DNA from: Paenibacillus nanensis
Lineage (GTDB): Bacteria > Bacillota > Bacilli > Paenibacillales > Paenibacillaceae
Length of the DNA stretch: 64,000 nucleotides
Assembly: GCF_003583765.1 (NCBI RefSeq)
Contig: NZ_QXQA01000016.1
Span: 1 to 64,000, forward strand
Direction: 5' to 3'
Below, one piece after another: positions 1-7,006 of the stretch; within the stretch, counting starts at the first letter, position 1; each line of letters begins with the position of its first letter. The notes under the pieces are model-generated. The model was not told where the DNA came from. It saw only the letters and a list, made by a program, of their open reading frames with translations, and did not search any database. Made by a program: the position numbers and the translations under genes.

Positions 1-148
1 AACTTCATAGTAGAGCGACCTCCTGATGGGCTTTTTGAGGCTTTTGACCTCGTGTGCAACTCCATCTTACCGGAGGCGCTCGTTTTTGTTCAAACGCCAA
101 AATATTCGTTTTACAGGAATTCTATCGGGAAACGATAGTCAGATCAAC

Positions 149-190
149 AAAGCTGCAGCGGATCATCAGAAGATCAGTTGCAGCTTTTAT
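149..190 (+). terminator. Terminator-like hairpin
   Basis: The arms AAAGCTGCA (149-157) and TGCAGCTTT (179-187) pair perfectly around a 21-nt loop and are followed by a T-rich stretch. It could end a gene lying to the left of the window. The long loop makes it weaker than the next hairpin. Confidence 0.4.
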
Positions 191-285
191 TTTCGGAATA
201 GGCGATCTTTTTTCGGGACACAGTTCCTCGATTTATAGGCAGCAAGTCATATAATTCCTAATAAAGCGTTTTCCTCTAAAGTCTG

Positions 286-320
286 AGGCAGCTCCGTCCG
301 GAGCTGCCTTCTTTTGTTTT
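286..320 (+). terminator. Strong stem-loop terminator
   Basis: An 11-bp perfect stem, AGGCAGCTCCG (286-296) with CGGAGCTGCCT (299-309), has a 2-nt nominal loop and is followed by TTCTTTTGTTTT. The T tract is on the plus strand, so it best serves a transcript coming from the left. It also lies just past the stop of the minus-strand marR gene but has no T run in that direction. Confidence 0.6.
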
Positions 321-324
321 GTAG

Positions 325-825
325 TCAATCGACGTCGGAGTCCGCCTGACTCTTCAATTTTTCCATTTCAGCCAACGTCATTTCATTGCACGCTCGGATG
401 AATTCAAGAATCAGAGCGGTTTGTTGCTCATCGTACCGCGACAGAATCTGAAGCGTGGACTGCATGACCGATTGAAACAGCGGAGAGATTTGGGCCGATC
501 GGCCTTCCGCAGGCTTGACCACTACGCGCCTCCGATCGTTCGGGTCCTTATCCCTCGTGACATAACCGGCCTGCTCCAAGCGATCGATCACATTCGTCAC
601 AGCGCCTGTCGTCAAACCCGTTAGTTGGGCCAATTGGCCGGCAGTTACGGGACCGGTGCGGTTTAAAAAATCCAGACATTTATGATCGGTCGCATTCAAC
701 CCCAATTTTTCCGAAATGAGCTGATGAAGCATTACGGCCCGCGCGCTGTTCTGGCGCAATTCGTAAAGCAAAGCATGCTGCGATGGCGTTAGGTCGTTAA
801 ATTCAAACGAATTGCCTCTTGACAT
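325..825 (-). CDS. MarR family transcriptional regulator
   Basis: A 166-residue winged-helix regulator of normal MarR length. The helix-turn-helix lies around residues 55-80 (GQLAQLTGLTTGAVTNVI) and is followed by the wing (DPNDRRRVVV), a typical MarR wing motif; the terminal helices would form the dimer. The ATG at 825 has GGAGG seven bases upstream. It is divergent from an SDR gene, and the spacer contains a perfect 20-bp AT-rich palindrome, so autorepression together with control of the SDR/SnoaL pair is the likely job. The ligand is unknown. Confidence 0.88.
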   Translation of the reverse strand: MSRGNSFEFNDLTPSQHALLYELRQNSARAVMLHQLISEKLGLNATDHKCLDFLNRTGPVTAGQLAQLTGLTTGAVTNVIDRLEQAGYVTRDKDPNDRRRVVVKPAEGRSAQISPLFQSVMQSTLQILSRYDEQQTALILEFIRACNEMTLAEMEKLKSQADSDVD

Positions 826-840
826 AGCGAAACCTCCAAG

Positions 841-860
841 TTAAGATAAATTTATCTTAA
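841..860. promoter_or_regulatory. Perfect 20-bp palindrome, probable MarR operator
   Basis: TTAAGATAAATTTATCTTAA is its own reverse complement. It lies 15 bp upstream of the marR start and within the divergent marR/SDR spacer. A second, imperfect copy beginning TTAAGATAATTAA follows at about 865-890. MarR dimers commonly bind such AT-rich dyads. Confidence 0.65.
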
Positions 861-975
861 TCAATTAAGATAATTAACATATTAAGAAAGTTAATTAACC
901 AAGATTTTTATAACATCAGTATATCACAAGGTTAAAGGCCCGCCAAATTTTTTGCGAAGGATGGAGGAATTGAAC

Positions 976-1725
976 ATGGATTACGGTCTGCAAGGGAAAG
1001 TTGCGTTCATTACCGGCGGTTCGCGAGGCATCGGCAGAGCGGCGGCCCGCAAGTTCGCTGCGGAAGGCGCTCATGTCTACATTACTTATTTGAGCAATCG
1101 CAGCGAAGCTGACCGGACGATTGACGACATTCAAGCGTCCGGAGGCTCCGGCGAAGCGGTTCAAATGTCCCTTAACGATGAGCAGAGCATACTTGAGGCC
1201 ATCGATCACGTGAAGAAGGAGAAGAAACGGTTGGATGTGCTCGTGAACAATGCCGTGTTCTGGGGGCAAGAAGCGGCGATTGAGGAGAGCGCGAACGATG
1301 CATGGTTCGCCGTCATCGATCAGACCGTCAAGGGGACGTATCGAATGACCAAAGCGGCCGTCCCGCTCATGAAGCAGGGGGGATGGGGACGACTGATTCA
1401 CGTGTCTACCAGTCTGGTCCATGTCGGCAAGCCGAAAGAGACGGCTAACCTAACGGCTAAAGCGGCGTTGCATGGATTCAGCCGCACGTTGGCGGTAGAG
1501 CTGGCTGCGAATGGTATTTATTCGAACGTCGTCATCCCCGAGCTGACGCGATCGGAATGGGTGACGCAGGCGTTCCCGCCGCAGATGCTTGAAGAATATG
1601 CACGATTGTTTCCGACAGGCAGATTGGGCACCCCGGATGACGTCGCGAGTCTGATCCTTTATCTGGGATCGGCGGCGAACAGTTTTGTCAATGGAGAAGA
1701 AATCCGCGTTACTGGCGGCAAATAA
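976..1725 (+). CDS. SDR family oxidoreductase with altered active site
   Basis: A 249-residue short-chain dehydrogenase/reductase. The NAD(P) motif TGGSRGIG is near the N-terminus (residues 14-21) and NNAV follows in the middle. Serines stand at about 144 and 146 (HVSTS), and the active-site lysine is K162. The residue four before that lysine, normally the catalytic Tyr of YxxxK, is Asn158 (codon AAC at 1447-1449). Either the enzyme has lost ordinary SDR catalysis or it uses another mechanism. The start chosen is ATG 976, eight bases after GGAGG; an upstream in-frame TTG lacks this. It is probably cotranscribed with the next gene and controlled by the divergent MarR. Confidence 0.85.
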   Translation: MDYGLQGKVAFITGGSRGIGRAAARKFAAEGAHVYITYLSNRSEADRTIDDIQASGGSGEAVQMSLNDEQSILEAIDHVKKEKKRLDVLVNNAVFWGQEAAIEESANDAWFAVIDQTVKGTYRMTKAAVPLMKQGGWGRLIHVSTSLVHVGKPKETANLTAKAALHGFSRTLAVELAANGIYSNVVIPELTRSEWVTQAFPPQMLEEYARLFPTGRLGTPDDVASLILYLGSAANSFVNGEEIRVTGGK

Positions 1726-1746
1726 AAAAGAGGAGCGTGCATCATC

Positions 1747-2190
1747 ATGGAAAATCATAGCGTACAGGGCGTAAGAGAGATTGAATATTTGTTTGGAAAA
1801 CTGAAGCTGGCCTGGGACAGGGGGGACGGAGAGGCCTATGGGGCTTGCTTCACGGAAGATGCCGACTATGTCACGTTTCAAGGGGAGCATCTGCAAGGGA
1901 GAAAGGCGATTGCCGATACGCATCAACAGCTTTGGAACAACGTGCTGAGAGGATCAACCTTGGAAGGCGAAATTAAGAAGATTCACTTCGTTACGCCGGA
2001 GTTCGCGATTTTTCATGGACTGGGCGTAGTCAAACTCAGATGGCAAAAGACGGCCCCGAAAAAAAGAGACTCCATCAATACGAATGTCGCCGTTAAACAA
2101 AACGGAGAGTGGAAAATAGCCGCCTTCCAAAATAGCCGTATAACGGGGACTGGCCTCATGCAAAAAATATTCACGAAGTTCAGCAAATAA
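1747..2190 (+). CDS. SgcJ/EcaC-type SnoaL-like (NTF2 fold) protein
   Basis: A 147-residue single-domain protein with the pattern of the SgcJ/EcaC and DUF4440 branch of the NTF2-like superfamily: an N-terminal helix (LAWDRGDGEAYGACFTEDAD), GREAI-like (GRKAIADTHQQLW), and C-terminal strands ending in GEWKIAAFQNSR. Members are small cupped-fold proteins, some enzymes and some ligand-binding; the substrate cannot be read from sequence. It starts 21 bp after the SDR stop with an AGAGGAG site, so the two form an operon next to the MarR gene. Confidence 0.75.
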   Translation: MENHSVQGVREIEYLFGKLKLAWDRGDGEAYGACFTEDADYVTFQGEHLQGRKAIADTHQQLWNNVLRGSTLEGEIKKIHFVTPEFAIFHGLGVVKLRWQKTAPKKRDSINTNVAVKQNGEWKIAAFQNSRITGTGLMQKIFTKFSK

Positions 2191-2216
2191 CCCTGCCTGC
2201 AGGGAGGAAGATACGC

Positions 2217-2348
2217 ATGGTTAGCAACCAGCGCGGGTATGATGTTAACTTATGCGATGACGGTATATCGGTCTATCGTAGCTATAGGAGTCGCGGGGCT
2301 TCCTTACGTTACAATCAAACTCGGTTAAAAATATCGATAGCTCAATAA
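2217..2348 (+). other. Small ORF or degraded gene
   Basis: ATG 2217 follows an excellent site (GGGAGG, nine bases upstream) and would encode a 43-residue polar peptide of no recognised family. In the -1 frame, 2239-2328 encodes a 29-residue hydrophobic peptide (MMLTYAMTVYRSIVAIGVAG...). The good ribosome site in one frame and a membrane-like peptide in the overlapping frame fit either a tiny gene or a frameshifted remnant. It lies immediately before a terminator in the SDR operon. Confidence 0.25.
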
Positions 2349-2355
2349 TGGTACG

Positions 2356-2389
2356 ACGGCAGCCGGTCAGATGATCAGCTGCCGTTTTC
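2356..2389 (+). terminator. Intrinsic terminator of SDR operon
   Basis: ACGGCAGC (2356-2363) pairs with GCTGCCGT (2378-2385), followed by TTTT. It ends the plus-strand SDR/SnoaL-like transcription unit. Confidence 0.65.
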
Positions 2390-2450
2390 ATAAAGCGGGC
2401 TGTTAGGCGGGACGCAAAAACGAACTGGTATTAAATTTCAATTTGCGGTA

Positions 2451-2834
2451 TTAGTTCGAGTGTGCGACGGCGCTGATTTCGATCAGCTGCTCGGGAGTTG
2501 CGAGGTAGTTCACGCCGATGCAGCTTCCGGCCGGCCTATGCTGTCCTATGTATTCCTTGAACAGACGAATGCATGGCTCGAAATGCTCTTGCGCGTTTGT
2601 CAGATATATCTCTACATAAGCGAGGTTCGACTTCGTGACACCGAATCCCGCCAGCACACGATCGAGGTTTTCCAGCGTCTGCCGAGTCTGTGCCTCGATA
2701 TCTCCCTCACCAACAAACACTCCCTCTGTATTGTGGGAAAACTGTCCCGAAATGTAAATGGTGCCGTTGACGCTATAGCCCTGGGTGATGCCGTGATCCC
2801 AGAGATCGTGATTGTAGGTTTTAACATTAATCAT
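2451..2834 (-). CDS. RidA/YjgF-family protein lacking the active-site Arg
   Basis: A 127-residue RidA/YER057c/UK114-family protein by length and sequence (ISGQ, LENLDRVLAGFG, VEIYLT, IEISAVA). True RidA enamine/imine deaminases carry PARS near the C-terminus; here the segment reads RPAGSCIGV, so the key Arg is Gly. It is therefore more likely one of the Rid subfamilies without the classical deaminase activity. ATG 2834 is preceded by AAAGGAG with 8-nt spacing; an in-frame GTG at 2843 sits too close to that site. It is divergent from an HxlR regulator. Confidence 0.85.
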   Translation of the reverse strand: MINVKTYNHDLWDHGITQGYSVNGTIYISGQFSHNTEGVFVGEGDIEAQTRQTLENLDRVLAGFGVTKSNLAYVEIYLTNAQEHFEPCIRLFKEYIGQHRPAGSCIGVNYLATPEQLIEISAVAHSN

Positions 2835-2847
2835 ATATTTCACTCCT

Positions 2848-2861
2848 TTACTTCAAAGTAA
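2848..2861. promoter_or_regulatory. Inverted repeat next to RidA-like gene
   Basis: TTACTT-CA-AAGTAA is a perfect 6-2-6 dyad overlapping the ribosome-binding region of the minus-strand RidA-like gene. It could be an operator of the divergent HxlR regulator or a translational element. Confidence 0.35.
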
Positions 2862-2907
2862 GGCTAGTATAAGATAGGCGAAAGTAAAAATATAGTACGC
2901 ACTTTAT

Positions 2908-2922
2908 TGATAGGTACTATCA
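2908..2922. promoter_or_regulatory. Probable HxlR operator
   Basis: TGATAG-GTA-CTATCA is a perfect 6-3-6 dyad 17 bp before the HxlR start, in the divergent spacer. HxlR-type regulators commonly bind GTAC-centred dyads upstream of their own and the divergent gene; the centre here is GGTACT. Confidence 0.55.
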
Positions 2923-2939
2923 GAAAGGATAGTGGAACT

Positions 2940-3278
2940 ATGGGTATGGCTGAGTATAAAGGCAAAGTTAAAAATATTCAGGATACGCCTTTTGGCTACA
3001 CTTTGTCAGTTATTGGAGGCAAATGGAAAATGGTTATTATGTACCTCCTAGCAGAAAACCAACCGGTTCGCTTTAATGATCTGAAAAGACAGATCGGAGC
3101 TATTACGTATAAAACATTGAGTGCACAACTTAAAGAATTAGAAGCGGACGGTATGGTGAAACGGAAAGAGTATCCTCAGATCCCCCCTAAAGTCGAGTAT
3201 GGTCTTACAGATAAAGCGGAAACGCTCTTACCTGTTTTGGAACAGTTATGTGAGTGGGGAGTGAAAAATCGACCATAG
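2940..3278 (+). CDS. HxlR family transcriptional regulator
   Basis: A 112-residue HxlR (DUF24) winged-helix regulator. It has the hallmark GYTLSVIGGKWKMVIMYLL near the N-terminus, RFNDLKRQIGAITYKTLSAQ as the recognition region, and the wing YPQIPPKVEYGLT. No Cys lies near the N-terminus, so a HypR/YodB-style thiol switch at that position is unlikely. The start chosen is ATG 2940, about ten bases after AAAGGA; ATG 2946 is an alternative. It probably controls itself and the divergent RidA-like gene. Confidence 0.87.
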   Translation: MGMAEYKGKVKNIQDTPFGYTLSVIGGKWKMVIMYLLAENQPVRFNDLKRQIGAITYKTLSAQLKELEADGMVKRKEYPQIPPKVEYGLTDKAETLLPVLEQLCEWGVKNRP

Positions 3279-3327
3279 ACATGACTGGCTTACAACTTAA
3301 ATGGAGCGTTAGTTCAGAGCCAGCCAG

Positions 3328-3365
3328 GAGCAGTTTGCCATCGCGGCAGCTGCTCATTCTTTTGT
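3328..3365 (+). terminator. Terminator-like hairpin after hxlR
   Basis: GAGCAG (3328-3333) pairs with CTGCTC (3350-3355), followed by ATTCTTTTG. It is a modest stem and would end the HxlR transcript. Confidence 0.45.
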
Positions 3366-3492
3366 TAAGCGACTTAACGCCACGGAATGATGAAAAACAT
3401 ACACGAATGCTACTTATAGTCCGTCGACTTGTAGGTGCTTCCCTATTACGATAGGAAACGGTCGAGGATTACGCGTAGAAGGATGATGACCA

Positions 3493-4164
3493 ATGAACAT
3501 TTTAGAGGATTTCGGCATGCGGTTAAAGGAACTGCGGCTGCGTTCGAATTTGTCGCAGGATATGCTGGCCGCGCGTTGCGGTTTGGATCGAACGTATATT
3601 GGGAGCGTAGAACGGGGCGAACGGAATATCTCCCTTAAAAATATTCAAATCATCTGCAATACGCTGGATATCGATATCAGCTATTTTTTCTGTGACGAAC
3701 GGTTCTCTCTTCGGTCGGCTTCTCTTAAGAGCGAACTGGACCGGCCCCTTACGGAGCGGTTCCGTTATTACGAATCGGCCGAGGAAAACCTCATCATGTG
3801 GCAGGTGAGCGGTGCGCTTAGTCTGGAGGAAATTAAAAGCATAAGTGTGGATTTGAAAGCCGCTTGCCTGAAGCTGCGCCTAGGGAAAGTAAAGCTGCTG
3901 GTTGATAACCGGAAGATGATGGCGAGCGGGGAGCCCATTGTGTTCCAGCACGAGATCACTGAGCGTTGGGAGGAGCTGCAGCGCTGGTTCTTGCCGCACT
4001 GCGAGCAAATTATCGTTCTATGTAATTCCAAACTTATGCAGAACCAGATGAACCGATTAGCCAAACGAAGCGGAATTATTGAGGTGCAGAGGTGCCTTTA
4101 CTGTGACGATGAAGATTGGCTGACGAAGGAGCTGCGTCCCGAAAGTTATTTTAATATCCGGTGA
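3493..4164 (+). CDS. XRE family regulator with C-terminal sensor-like domain
   Basis: A 223-residue protein. Residues 5-65 are an XRE/Cro helix-turn-helix (MRLKELRLRSNLSQDMLAAR, then YIGSVERGERNISLKN). The remaining 150 residues have no motif I can name with confidence. They alternate short strands and helices (VSGALSLEEIKSISVDLK, VKLLVDNRKM, QIIVLCNS), which resembles a STAS/SpoIIAA-like fold; that is inference only. The gene is 45 bp upstream of a cytochrome P450 on the same strand, so P450 expression is its most likely target. Confidence 0.8.
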   Translation: MNILEDFGMRLKELRLRSNLSQDMLAARCGLDRTYIGSVERGERNISLKNIQIICNTLDIDISYFFCDERFSLRSASLKSELDRPLTERFRYYESAEENLIMWQVSGALSLEEIKSISVDLKAACLKLRLGKVKLLVDNRKMMASGEPIVFQHEITERWEELQRWFLPHCEQIIVLCNSKLMQNQMNRLAKRSGIIEVQRCLYCDDEDWLTKELRPESYFNIR

Positions 4165-4209
4165 GGAATTTCCCCGCTGATAGGCGATTGAGAAAGGAGA
4201 GAAAATGAT

Positions 4210-5559
4210 ATGAGCACCTCAGTCGAGACACGCTTCCCGCAAGGACCCAAAGGCTCCCTCTTAAGCGGGAACCTGCTGGAATACCGGAAGGATCCTCTTG
4301 GCTTTCTAACTGATCTGCAGAAAAACTATGGAGGGGCTGCAACGATTCGGCTCGGCCCCCAAAAGATGTATGTTATTTACGACCCGGCGCTCTTAAAGGA
4401 AGTGCTGCTCACCAAACATGAACATTTCATTAAACTAAAGGCTTTTCAAGAGGCAAGGCTTTTTGTTGGAGATGGCGTAGCAACCAGTGAAGGTGAAAAG
4501 CATAAACGAGTAAGACGGTTGATCCAACCGCGTTTTACAAGAGCGCATATTCAGAAGTATGCCCGCCAAATGGCCGAGATTGTCGACCGTGAACTTAATA
4601 CCTGGAAGCCTATCGATTGCCGCATGCTTACCGATGACCTATCTAACATTACGTTCGCTATTATCGCCCGCACGCTCTTCAGCCTTGAAGGAAATCAGCA
4701 CTCGCGTTCCATTCGGGAACCGTATGAGCTTATTAACCGGATGTGCGCCGAACGAATGCGCTCGCTGGCAGCCGTGCCGCTCATCATCCCCACTGCAAAA
4801 AACCGTTCCTATAAGGCAGCCCTTAAGGCGCTTGACCAAGCGGTTTATGATATCGTCAAAGAACGTAAAATGAATGCCGGTGTTGGAGAAGGCGATCTGT
4901 TGTCCGTGTTGATGGCAGCCAAAAACGAGAACGGGGAAGGGATGACCGATCAGGAGCTCCGTGACGAGCTGATGATTATGTTCATCGCCGGTCATGAGAC
5001 TACTGCCAACGCATTGTCATGGGCTTTCCTGTTCATTATGCAGCATCCCGATGTTCAAGAGAAGCTTTATGAAGAGTGGGACCGCATACTGCAAGGCGAA
5101 CCCCCGACGGAAGAGACCTATATGCAGCTCACGTATACTCAAAATGTTATATGGGAAGCCATGAGACTGCGGGCCCCCACTTTCTTTACTGGACGTTCTG
5201 CCGTCCGGGACGTGGAAATCGGTCCGATAACGGTAAAAAAAGGACAGTCCGTGCTGTTTAGCCCTTATGCGATCCACCAAAATCCAACCTATTTCCCGGA
5301 CCCGTTGACCTTTCGCCCGGAGAGATTCGAAAATGATTTGCTCAAAAAAATTCCCCAATTCGCCTATATCCCGTTCGGTGGCGGACCTAGAGGATGTATC
5401 GGGAACCACTTTGCCATGCTGGAGATGGTTATCATTTTAAGCATGATCGGCCAGCGTTACCGCTTAAGTCTAACCCCCAAGCATCCGCCTATCGAGATGG
5501 AGCCTCTCTTAACCCTGCGGCCGAAAAACGGAATTGAAATCATAGTAGATAATAGGTGA
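4210..5559 (+). CDS. Cytochrome P450
   Basis: A 449-residue soluble bacterial P450 with no membrane anchor. I-helix AGHETT is at residues 260-265, the ExxR pair at E316/R319, and the haem loop FGGGPRGCIGN has Cys396 as thiolate ligand. It catalyses haem-dependent monooxygenation using electrons from separate redox partners; none is encoded nearby, so partners must lie elsewhere. ATG 4210 has AAAGGAG ten bases upstream; an earlier ATG at 4205 ends after two codons. The XRE gene lies just upstream. The substrate cannot be inferred. Confidence 0.93.
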   Translation: MSTSVETRFPQGPKGSLLSGNLLEYRKDPLGFLTDLQKNYGGAATIRLGPQKMYVIYDPALLKEVLLTKHEHFIKLKAFQEARLFVGDGVATSEGEKHKRVRRLIQPRFTRAHIQKYARQMAEIVDRELNTWKPIDCRMLTDDLSNITFAIIARTLFSLEGNQHSRSIREPYELINRMCAERMRSLAAVPLIIPTAKNRSYKAALKALDQAVYDIVKERKMNAGVGEGDLLSVLMAAKNENGEGMTDQELRDELMIMFIAGHETTANALSWAFLFIMQHPDVQEKLYEEWDRILQGEPPTEETYMQLTYTQNVIWEAMRLRAPTFFTGRSAVRDVEIGPITVKKGQSVLFSPYAIHQNPTYFPDPLTFRPERFENDLLKKIPQFAYIPFGGGPRGCIGNHFAMLEMVIILSMIGQRYRLSLTPKHPPIEMEPLLTLRPKNGIEIIVDNR

Positions 5560-5805
5560 AAAATCGATATGCTTTCTTTCTGGATTTAAACGGGATTTGA
5601 AGCTTGAAGGATGTCGCCAAGCGCCAATGCCGGCTGGAATGGTGAGCAGTTAATGCTGACCAATATTAGATCTGGTGCCGGCGGGCGTTAACAAACGGGA
5701 CGGGGCAGGTTGTTACAGCGAAGCAGTATGGAGGCGAGGGAGCTGGAGGATCAGCAGCTGACATTGTTCTAAGCGCTAGATCCATATTGCGAAGTAATAA
5801 ATTGA

Positions 5806-6270
5806 TTACTTAACCAGCTCGAAATAGGATCTTACAGTCCTCCATGCTGTGGCAACCGCAAGAAAACCGATGGCATAGGAGATAAAAGTCCATCCGATAT
5901 TCCAACCATTACTGTACATCACTCGATTAAATTGCAGCCCAAGGAATTCTAATAATGTGGCTAATAAGCTAAAACTTAAAAAGCTTATTAGGGCTGGTAT
6001 TCCGAAGGGTCTTTTAGTAATGAAAAAAATGAATAGCGGCCCTAGTACTGCGTACAAGCCAAAGTCGAGCGGCAATGCTGAAATCGTTTCGTTTTTCGAA
6101 AAAATAGGCTTGAAGTGCCAAAAATCAAAGTAAAAACCTATTGTATTAATAATCAATGAGATCAAAGCTGATATGGGACTAATTACGATGAATAGCCTCG
6201 GTTGCTTTTGAACTAAGGGGGAAGCCAATAACCAAGGAATAATGAACCCAGTCACAATGTTGAAAAGCAC
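5806..6270 (-). CDS. CBO0543 family membrane protein
   Basis: A 154-residue very hydrophobic protein with about five predicted membrane segments, matching the layout of the CBO0543 family of Firmicutes (function unknown): N-terminal helix, a conserved FYFDFWHF segment, central GPLFIFFITKRPFG and a C-terminal NGWNIGWTFISYAIGFL stretch. It is transcribed alone on the minus strand. The 246 bp separating it from the P450 gene contain nothing I can identify except a short open frame ending QLTLF that may be a gene relic. Confidence 0.7.
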   Translation of the reverse strand: MLFNIVTGFIIPWLLASPLVQKQPRLFIVISPISALISLIINTIGFYFDFWHFKPIFSKNETISALPLDFGLYAVLGPLFIFFITKRPFGIPALISFLSFSLLATLLEFLGLQFNRVMYSNGWNIGWTFISYAIGFLAVATAWRTVRSYFELVK

Positions 6271-6404
6271 TTAAACACTCCTAATACTTATTTATTTACA
6301 GTTTGGTCAAGAAACAATATTAATAATCCGATTTGCTATCCTAGGTGATGTAAGCACTCCACTTCTAAAGTTAGTCACGCTGCTCCTTATTAATCGGCTG
6401 GAAT

Positions 6405-6441
6405 CAAAAAACGCGCCTGAACCATGGTGGTTTTGCGCGTT
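6405..6441 (-). terminator. Terminator of the coat operon
   Basis: AACGCGC (6410-6416) pairs with GCGCGTT (6435-6441); on the minus strand the stem is followed by TTTTTTGATT. It lies 20 bp beyond the last gene of the five-gene coat operon. Confidence 0.65.
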
Positions 6442-6461
6442 CTGTTGGGACGAATACAGTG

Positions 6462-6758
6462 TCAGGACGGAATGTTCATAGCGGTCTGAATATTTGTCAG
6501 ATCAAGCTGAATTTGCTCCGGAATATGGTAGGGATGGTATAGGCCTCGCTGCATCATGTAGTTTGTTATCTTTTCATGGGAATCTATAGCCTCGTCGAGC
6601 TGTTTCATCAAAATTCGCTTGATTTCGGGGGTGGCGCATTCGGTAACGGCCATGGCATAGTTTCTAACTCCGCTTTTGGCGTTCATCAAAAAATCCATTG
6701 CGATCACATCGTCGGTCAGTGTATGAAGCCCCGTCAAGTGTTCTATTAGGGTGTTCAT
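6462..6758 (-). CDS. Spore coat protein, CotF C-terminal-half type
   Basis: A 98-residue protein equivalent to the second half of CotF/YhcQ coat proteins: a segment beginning DDVIAMDFLMNAKSGVRNYA, then AVTECATPEIKRIL, HEKITNYMMQRGLYHPY and a short tail. Bacillus subtilis has the same arrangement around adhB (yraD-yraG). It is the last gene of an operon of two such split pairs around a dehydrogenase, 13 bp downstream of its N-half partner. It probably forms a two-chain coat subunit in the forespore or mother cell. Confidence 0.8.
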   Translation of the reverse strand: MNTLIEHLTGLHTLTDDVIAMDFLMNAKSGVRNYAMAVTECATPEIKRILMKQLDEAIDSHEKITNYMMQRGLYHPYHIPEQIQLDLTNIQTAMNIPS

Positions 6759-6771
6759 GTTTCTATCTCCT

Positions 6772-6975
6772 TTAGGTTAGGGTCGCTTTAGACAGTACTC
6801 CACCGAGCTCCTGAAGCTGCTGCTGAGATAATTGCACGTCTTGCTGCAAAATTTGCATGAGCTCCGGGTCGGTTACAAGAGCTTGCATGGTTTTGGATTT
6901 GGTTACGCAAACGGTCTTGAACGCGGCCATTTCATGAACCTCCAACAACTCATGCAAGGCGTAATTAGAATTCAT
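6772..6975 (-). CDS. Spore coat protein, CotF N-terminal-half type
   Basis: A 67-residue small helical protein equivalent to the first half of CotF-type coat proteins (LHELLEVHEMAAFKTVCVTK, then QALVTDPELMQILQQDV and LSQQQLQEL). It resembles the protein at 8539-8781 closely in pattern, so the pair arose by duplication. It lies between the AdhB-like gene and its C-half partner. A short gene like this is easily missed, but the reading frame, spacing and paralogue support it. Confidence 0.78.
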   Translation of the reverse strand: MNSNYALHELLEVHEMAAFKTVCVTKSKTMQALVTDPELMQILQQDVQLSQQQLQELGGVLSKATLT

Positions 6976-7006
6976 TCGGATTGTCCTCCCTGATATTCAC
7001 CCTTAT

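Larger units (their letters stand above)
1..324. other. Intergenic region with two terminator-like hairpins
   Basis: No convincing gene is present: the short open frames here have no ribosome binding site and no recognisable protein. The stretch holds two stem-loops, described separately, both followed by T-rich sequence on the plus strand. This suggests that a plus-strand gene ends just left of the window. Confidence 0.5.

Noticed and set aside
26..254. Two overlapping short plus-strand frames at the left edge
   Set aside because: No ribosome site, no family, and they run through hairpins.
3254..3454. Plus-strand frame overlapping the end of hxlR
   Set aside because: It contains the hxlR terminator hairpin and has no recognisable product.
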